Shown here piece by piece: positions 58,701 to 64,000 of a DNA stretch of 64,000 nucleotides. Under the pieces are notes generated by a model, which was not told the DNA's origin, did not search any database, and saw only the letters and a program-made list of their open reading frames with translations. The position numbers were made by a program, and so were the translations under genes. The stretch is taken from contig NC_049995.1 in the NCBI RefSeq assembly GCF_000003815.2, forward strand, positions 18,520,824-18,584,823, read 5' to 3'. The stretch is from Branchiostoma floridae (taxonomy: Eukaryota; Chordata; Leptocardii; Amphioxiformes; Branchiostomatidae). The number at the start of each line of letters is the position of its first letter. Positions within the stretch are counted from its first letter, which is position 1.

Positions 58701-59620
58701 AAGACTCTGGCAGTGGGAGGCATGGAAAAGATGCTGTTTTCGGTTCAGAAGCATTCAAATCAGAGCGACACACAGAGTTGATAGAAGGAGCGGCACCTGG
58801 CCCTACTGGTGTGGTCACTTTTGGCGGGAAAGGATCAGAACCTGGAAAGTTTAATTACCCACGTGGCGTTGTGGTGTCGCCTAGCAACGAGATATTCGTA
58901 GCTGATACAGACAACAGGCGAGTCCAAGTCCACAGCACGGAAGGGGTTTACCTGCGCCACTTCCCAACAGTTGTACCGAGTAAAGGGGGTTATTACATGG
59001 GGCCACATGATGTTTGCATGGACGGCAGCGGCACGCTTTGGGTAGTGGGGCAGGGTGAGACAGCTCATTATGTTGTACAGTACAGCACGGACGGGACCGC
59101 CATGGCGGGGTTTGACCTGGAGAAGATCGGTTATTCCCGCCGTATTGCAGTGGGCATGCGCACTAACCACATCCTGGTTACTGATCCAGACAATGCTGCA
59201 GTTCATGTTTTCCGTCCGGACGGCTCCCTGGTGCGGACAGTCCGGCATCCACGGGGTGGGGAGATGACTCGCCCAACGTACGCTACAGTTGACGGGGAGG
59301 GGAACATTCTTGTGTCGGACTGGGACACTCACTGTGTCTACGTGTATGACGAGTTCGGGAAGTTCCTGTTCCAGTTTGGAGTCGAGGGAAGTGGTGAAGG
59401 TCAGCTGAGTGCTCCCTGTGGCATCTGTACAGACAGCTCGGGGCACATCCTCGTGGCGGACTATGGGAACAAGAGTGTTCAGATCTTCACACGTCACGGC
59501 GAGTTTGTCCGTACCGTCCGTACTGGGTTTCGGCCGGAAGGCCTGGCTGTGGGGCCGGAAGGGCAGCTGGTTGTAAACAGTTATTTGAACGACATTGTGA
59601 CTGTTTATCCCAGCTATTAG
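55740..59620 (+). CDS. Gene I: DED-DD-X-coiled coil-NHL protein, intact
   Basis: Exons 55740-56154, 57021-57269, 57456-57758 and 58074-59620, all phase 1, encode 837 residues. The DED (ELTEEETAVMKLSCMHLIPK, RQDL) is followed by three ENPELQP repeats, a DD at about 139-221 (WDDLAWKLGF, RCREMLTRW), the X domain (222-322; ILVLFSIP in place of ILVHFSIP), a coiled coil with the minimum of 11-residue units, a single GEKPPGGW and NHL from about 563. The pre-propeller linker differs strongly from the others. Blade 3 begins RRIAVGM where sisters have RGIAVDM, and blade 5 has FGVEGSGEG. Loop changes include FNYP, TDN, GYY, PDNAAV, DTHC, SAPC. The DD donor is GAAG/GTTTGT as in E and G. The block before the coiled coil carries a few base changes while most copies are identical there. 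Confidence 0.88.
56347..56360. promoter_or_regulatory. X-box-like palindrome in gene I intron, one mismatch
   Basis: GTTGCCGTGGCAAC, with one base changed relative to the E and G copies at the same intron position. Confidence 0.35.
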
Positions 59621-60990
59621 TCAAGCAGCACTTTGGAGAAGGCTTTTATTTTGTTTCAACACAAATGAATGAACTTACCATTTTCTCAAACAAGTCGTTT
59701 TGCCCACTTTATGAACGGCAGCAGACGAAGATACTGACGAAACGATTATTAATTGATTAAGGCTTTGTAAATAGCTTGAAAAACTAAAACTCGAGCTGTC
59801 AAGGGTCTTACATGGCCATGGATTCCTGTAACTTTAAGAAAAAGGATTGAGGAAAATGGCGGCTTTCTCACAGACTGTGATGACTTCACGACTTGTAACT
59901 GATAACGAGTATCCAAACAGCAGTTTACCGATGATGGGACATGATAAATGATATATTTTACCTGTTATATATCAACCATGTATTATCAGTTAAACATATA
60001 TACACTGGAGTTTATTTGCAAGTTAATGCCTAAGGGCTAATTGCAAGTACATTGTTAACATTGGAGATATACAAGTAATAATGAATAGCTATAAACAATA
60101 TTCTACTCTAATACTAGCTATAGTGTTGGCTAAATGTACTAAATGCAGACCATGTCTACGGATTGCACATTAACAAGTCTGTGGTATTAGACGTTGAGTC
60201 TTTATGAGTTGAATTGAATTGGATTATGTGAGATGCCATAATCAGTTTAGCACCAATAAAGGTTATTCTTTCTTTGCATATAATGATTATGGCTCTTTGT
60301 GGCGTGACGCCCTGCAAAATAACCAGACCCGAAGAATAACATTCTATAGACGTAAAATGTCCCACAAGGGCGTCCAGTGGTAGATGATGCATCATACATT
60401 CTGCACAATACACAATGTTATTCTGAAGTATGCCAACAGCGACTGGGTTTGCAATGACGACCAATCAGGTTCTAAAACGAATTAACTATCCTGTCTGTAT
60501 AGGAATATAGCGGCATTATTGTAACATTGCAGAACATCCTTAGAACGATATAGCAAAATTTAACTAACAAATTGTCTGAAGTTTGGCCCTATTATGATAA
60601 TAGTACCACCATTTCATCAACAAGTAGATAGTGGAAGGAAAGGTGTCAGCACTATGTCACCGTCCAGTATATTTTGTCCGAAAACATGGATAAAATTGAG
60701 AAAATCATGATCATTCCCGACCCACTGATCTATGTCAATATGGCAGATGTAGTCACGCACCTAGCGGAAAATACCGGTAATACAAGGATAAGCTGCTCAG
60801 TACAACCCAACTTACCGGTTTTACTAGTCACATGTGTACGGCATCGCCCATTCAGCATTTAAGGTCAATCTTTACCCTTACCAAACCCGACTTTGCCGCC
60901 CACCTGCCATGTTTACTGGTATATAAGTCCCCAGACAGGAGACATCTGAGGAAGTCTGTCTTGTAGAGTCAGACTGACACCGGTTACGTC
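59621..60990. other. 3' flank of gene I and upstream region of gene J
   Basis: No gene is seen. About 600 bp present after D, E and G are missing here: TTATGAACGG jumps to CAGCAGACGAAGATACTG near 59715. An insertion-like AT-rich segment lies at about 60000-60130. The left arm of the promoter inverted repeat is degraded near 60757. Confidence 0.5.
60255..60260 (+). terminator. Poly(A) signal candidate of gene I (AATAAA)
   Basis: AATAAA in AGCACCAATAAAGGTTATTC, 640 nt past the stop, followed by GGCTCTTTGTGGCGTG. Confidence 0.55.
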
Positions 60991-61023
60991 TCAAGGAGCC
61001 CGTCTCACCGTCACTTCACACAG
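60900..61023 (+). other. Predicted noncoding leader exon end of gene J
   Basis: TTCACACAG/GTGAGT at 61023/61024 aligns with the other leader donors. Upstream GACAGGAGACATCTGAGGAA is conserved, but the promoter block is shortened. The second donor is absent. The leader intron is the shortest (about 1 kb, 61024-61992) and contains no CRE module. Confidence 0.4.
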
Positions 61024-61993
61024 GTGAGTTTTGCACCTGAGAGGTGTTCTAGTCTGAATGGCGGCCATTTTAGGTCAACGACATGAAACGGTTTTTGGTA
61101 TCATGAGATTTCGATTGTTCTTGTCGTGATCTGGAAGGAGTAACACTTTATGATTAAGAAAATAAGACAATCAATAGTTTCAAAAAGTTCGCGTCACCTT
61201 ATTTGGAGGTTATATCAGCATGCTTTGCTGGTACATGGTAAACGTGACGAAATGGATTAGTGACGTCAGCGTAACATAGGGACCTGCATGTAAACATGGT
61301 GGTTCCAAGGTACATGGGTGGAGCGTTTCTAAACTGCAATTTTCACCAACACGTTTATTACCTTTGCCAAGAAGGTTATATTTTGGGCAGCGTTTGTGTG
61401 TGTGTTTACTTATTTGTGTGTAAAAGGCCAGCATAAACAGAGAACGCGCGAATGACTTGCCTTGATATATGGTATGTGAGTAGGTCTTAATGAGACCTGG
61501 AAACGATTAGATTTTGGGGCTCCCTAGCGACATGTTAAGGTACTGCAGCGGAACGTCTTGGTTTGATATCTCGAGTTATGGACATGCTGGTGTCATAACT
61601 TTTCAGTGGTAGATAGCTATTGGAACGGAGAGTAAGTGGTGTATGTTTGAGGCTCCTAGCGTCTTGTTTTAGAACTGCAGGGGTCGACGTAAGTTTAGCG
61701 TCAGACTATGAAAGAGAAAGTGTACGCGCCCGACTGTGATCCTGAGTTTTTGTGTAGACAATGGCTGACAACTTTCCAGACGTATTTTTACGGCCCGTCA
61801 CTTTTAATACCCACAGTACATCACACTGGGAATGCTCCTTCCAAAAGCAAAGTACATTATTTCCTTACATTTTGCCTTGCGTAAATCGTTATCAAGTCAC
61901 ACAGGTAGCATCATCTAGCAATCTTACGTACTTAAACGTAAAATGTGTGCAAAATTGGATGAATTCAGTGAATTTTTGCTATCTGTTTTCAGG

Positions 61994-64000
61994 ATGGCAG
62001 GCCCGGTCAGAGAAAGAGTCACAGCTGCCGACAGGCGCCATTTTGATTTTGTGCAAACCTTGCTTCGTATTTCCGATGAACTTACAGAAGAGGAAACAAA
62101 AAACGTGAAGTTGTTCTGCCGACACCTGATCCCCAGAGGCCATGCGGAACAACTCGATCGAGCGGTGGACGTTTTCAACAAGCTAATAGACCTGGACAAA
62201 ATCGACCAAGAAAATCTCGATTTTGTCAAAGAGATCTTGGAAAGAATCGGGCGGCGGGACCTGATTCAAAATGTTCTGCGGCGGTTCCAGCCGCCTGACC
62301 GAGAGATTCCGGAGAATCCCGAACTCCAGCCGCCTGACCGAGAGATTCCGGAGAATGTCGAACTGCAGCCGGAAAACCACGAACTGCAACCGGGAACAAG
62401 TCAACAGGGAGCAGATGTAGAAGGTGAGTAACATCTAACATACAAGAAAATTATGGATGAACCTCAAACAAAAATCCATTATCTGCCCGGCAATCTTGTC
62501 TCGTCATAGAAAGACATTTCTATGAAATTTGCTCTCAATCCAACTACTGATAGAAATTATAAATAGCAATACTGCGGACTTGTTGTCAATTAACATTAAC
62601 ACTTTCACTGATACTTAACATTCCAGGAAATGCAACCTCTAACACCTACGTAGTCGTGAACGGCCAGGTGCGCATGATCCAGGAAACTCTAGATCGCCTT
62701 AGAAACCACATAGCAACGTTATCTGGCACCAGAAGGTCACAGGTCAAGTTCAGAGGTTACAAGAAGCACAAGAGCATCCTGGTGCACTTCTCCATACCGC
62801 GGGAGAACACGGCGGTGCTGAGGCACATGGCGGATCACTCCGACCCGAGACTTGTCTACATGGGCGTCAAGTCACTGCAGATTGACGCTGAAGTTCCCAT
62901 CAAAGTTCAACAGGGGGCGCCGTTGTACAGTAAGTTGACTTCTTTTTCTCTTCATATGCACTCAGTTGTGAATTTCAGAGTCAATTTCATATTAATGTCT
63001 CTTTTATTGATATATGTCTTCATATGTACTTTCCTGTTGCAGAAAAGCTTTATCAAAGACTATAGATATTGAAGAATATAAAATGTCTCCCTGTGAAAAA
63101 GCATCAGTCGACTCCGTTCCAGCACTTTCGGGCAGTCTACCACGTGACTCTAATTGCTAGATGACGACCTCAACTACACTTTAATAAGCAAGTCTTGTTC
63201 GGGATCTCATATTATTCCATACGTTTCATGATGTAATGTATATTTTATTCATGTGTTCCAGATGTCAAGAGGCAACTGGCTGTCGATGACATCGAGGTGG
63301 GATGCAGTACCCGGACCAAACACCAGAGGGCGCCCCAGAGCTGGACCCGCCTGTCTGCCCTGAACCTGTTTTCGGACGCCCTGCCGCTCCATCTGCAGGC
63401 AGCCGCGAGTCTGGAGTACCAGGGCTTCTCCTACAGCCTGGTCCGGGCTCTGGTGCAGAAGGACCGGCTCAGAGAACACCAGATGAGGCAGGCCATCCAG
63501 AACCTCAGGAACGCAGAGGTGGATTCCAACACCCTCCGTCAGAACGCAGAGGTGGATTCCAACACGCTCCGTCAGAAGGCAGAGGTGGATTCCAACACGC
63601 TCCGTCAGAAGGCAGAGGCGGATTCCAACACGATCATGACTTTGCGCTCCAAGCTTAACATCGCAGAAAACAGGCTGAGGGAGGCTCTTGAGACGATCAC
63701 AGTTCTTGAAGAAAAGCTGCAGCAGGCTCAAGAATTCGCAGAGAAAGCCGCCAAGCAGGTGACATCCCACGTGACGGAGTACAGGGGAGAGAAGCCGCCT
63801 GGAGGCTGGCCACAGGAGTACAGGGGAGAGAAGCCGCCTGGTGGCTGGTCGGCACAAGTCGAGAAGGCAGATGCAGCTACACAGAAACACCTAGCGGGTG
63901 CTGCTGGTACTACACGGGGACGTGGAGATGTTGGTGACAAGCTTGGAGAAGATCCAACTGTAAAGGAAGAAGACAAGAAATCTGCAGGGCAAGACTCTGG
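61994..64000 (+). CDS. Gene J, 5' part: DED-X-coiled coil of the DED-NHL family (3' end outside window)
   Basis: Exons are 61994-62423, 62627-62929 and 63262 to beyond 64000, phase 1. The DED is of the RGHAEQL subtype shared with F and has an RRDL motif, but RDVL is changed to QNVL. The linker carries an 11-residue internal duplication around PPDREIPEN. There is no DD exon. The X exon ends in A in place of G (TACA/GTAAGT), so the codon spanning the next junction becomes N in place of D. The coiled coil has four 11-residue units (first ends in QN) and two GEKPPGGW repeats follow. The acidic linker is still open at the window end, and the NHL propeller is expected to the right. No frameshift is seen up to 64000. 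Confidence 0.85.
63513..63644 (+). repeat. 33-bp coding tandem repeat in gene J coiled coil
   Basis: Four 11-codon units (AEVDSNTLRQN, two AEVDSNTLRQK, AEADSNT). Confidence 0.88.

Overview
Organism and content. The window looks like a chordate or other deuterostome genome, most likely amphioxus (Branchiostoma). This is an inference from intron-rich genes, lineage-expanded death-fold proteins, and LINE, SINE, Penelope and MITE-type insertions; no species-specific marker was checked. The window holds one tandem array of ten paralogous genes, all on the + strand, called A to J here. A is cut at its 5' end and J at its 3' end.

Gene architecture. A full gene encodes an N-terminal death effector domain (DED, exon starting ATGGCAGG), a short linker of ENPELQP-type repeats, in E, G and I an extra death domain (DD) exon, an unrecognised 101-codon domain ('X' exon, always 303 nt), and a large last exon. 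The last exon encodes a conserved helical segment, a coiled coil with 11-residue repeats, a GEKPPGGW repeat hinge, a variable acidic linker and a six-bladed NHL beta-propeller. All introns between coding exons are phase 1, so exons can be lost or gained in frame. Gene B has lost X and the coiled coil and joins DED directly to NHL. C and H carry 4-bp deletions and F a 31-bp tandem duplication, and each of these shifts the frame.

Layout. A 2-901 (partial); B 4564-6019; C 11104-14245 (frameshifted); D 18348-21174; E 24850-29185 (with DD); F 32952-36054 (frameshifted); G 39141-43503 (with DD); H 48430-51234 (frameshifted); I 55740-59620 (with DD); J 61994-64000 (partial). From D on, genes without and with DD alternate, and the DED subtypes suggest a roughly 30-kb four-gene unit D-E-F-G / H-I-J-.

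Upstream of B to J lies a conserved segment ending in a perfect splice donor (CACACAG/GTGAGT), usually with a second donor 19-28 nt downstream. Each coding exon 1 starts one base after a splice acceptor (TTTTCAG/G-ATG). The simplest reading is a noncoding leader exon with a 1-3 kb leader intron. Those introns hold repeated CRE-containing modules (TGACGTCA) and most of the transposon insertions: a 5'-truncated LINE in C, a piggyBac-like MITE and a tRNA-type SINE in H, and a Penelope-like element with a hammerhead-like motif and a 13-bp target duplication in I.

Working idea. The proteins join FADD-like death-fold signalling modules to a TRIM-NHL-like coiled coil and propeller, without RING or B-box. 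Differences between paralogs in the propeller concentrate in the d-a and b-c loops, which lie on one face, while the other loops are nearly invariant. This is the pattern expected of a diversified recognition surface and makes the array a candidate innate-immune or cell-death sensor family. This remains a hypothesis.
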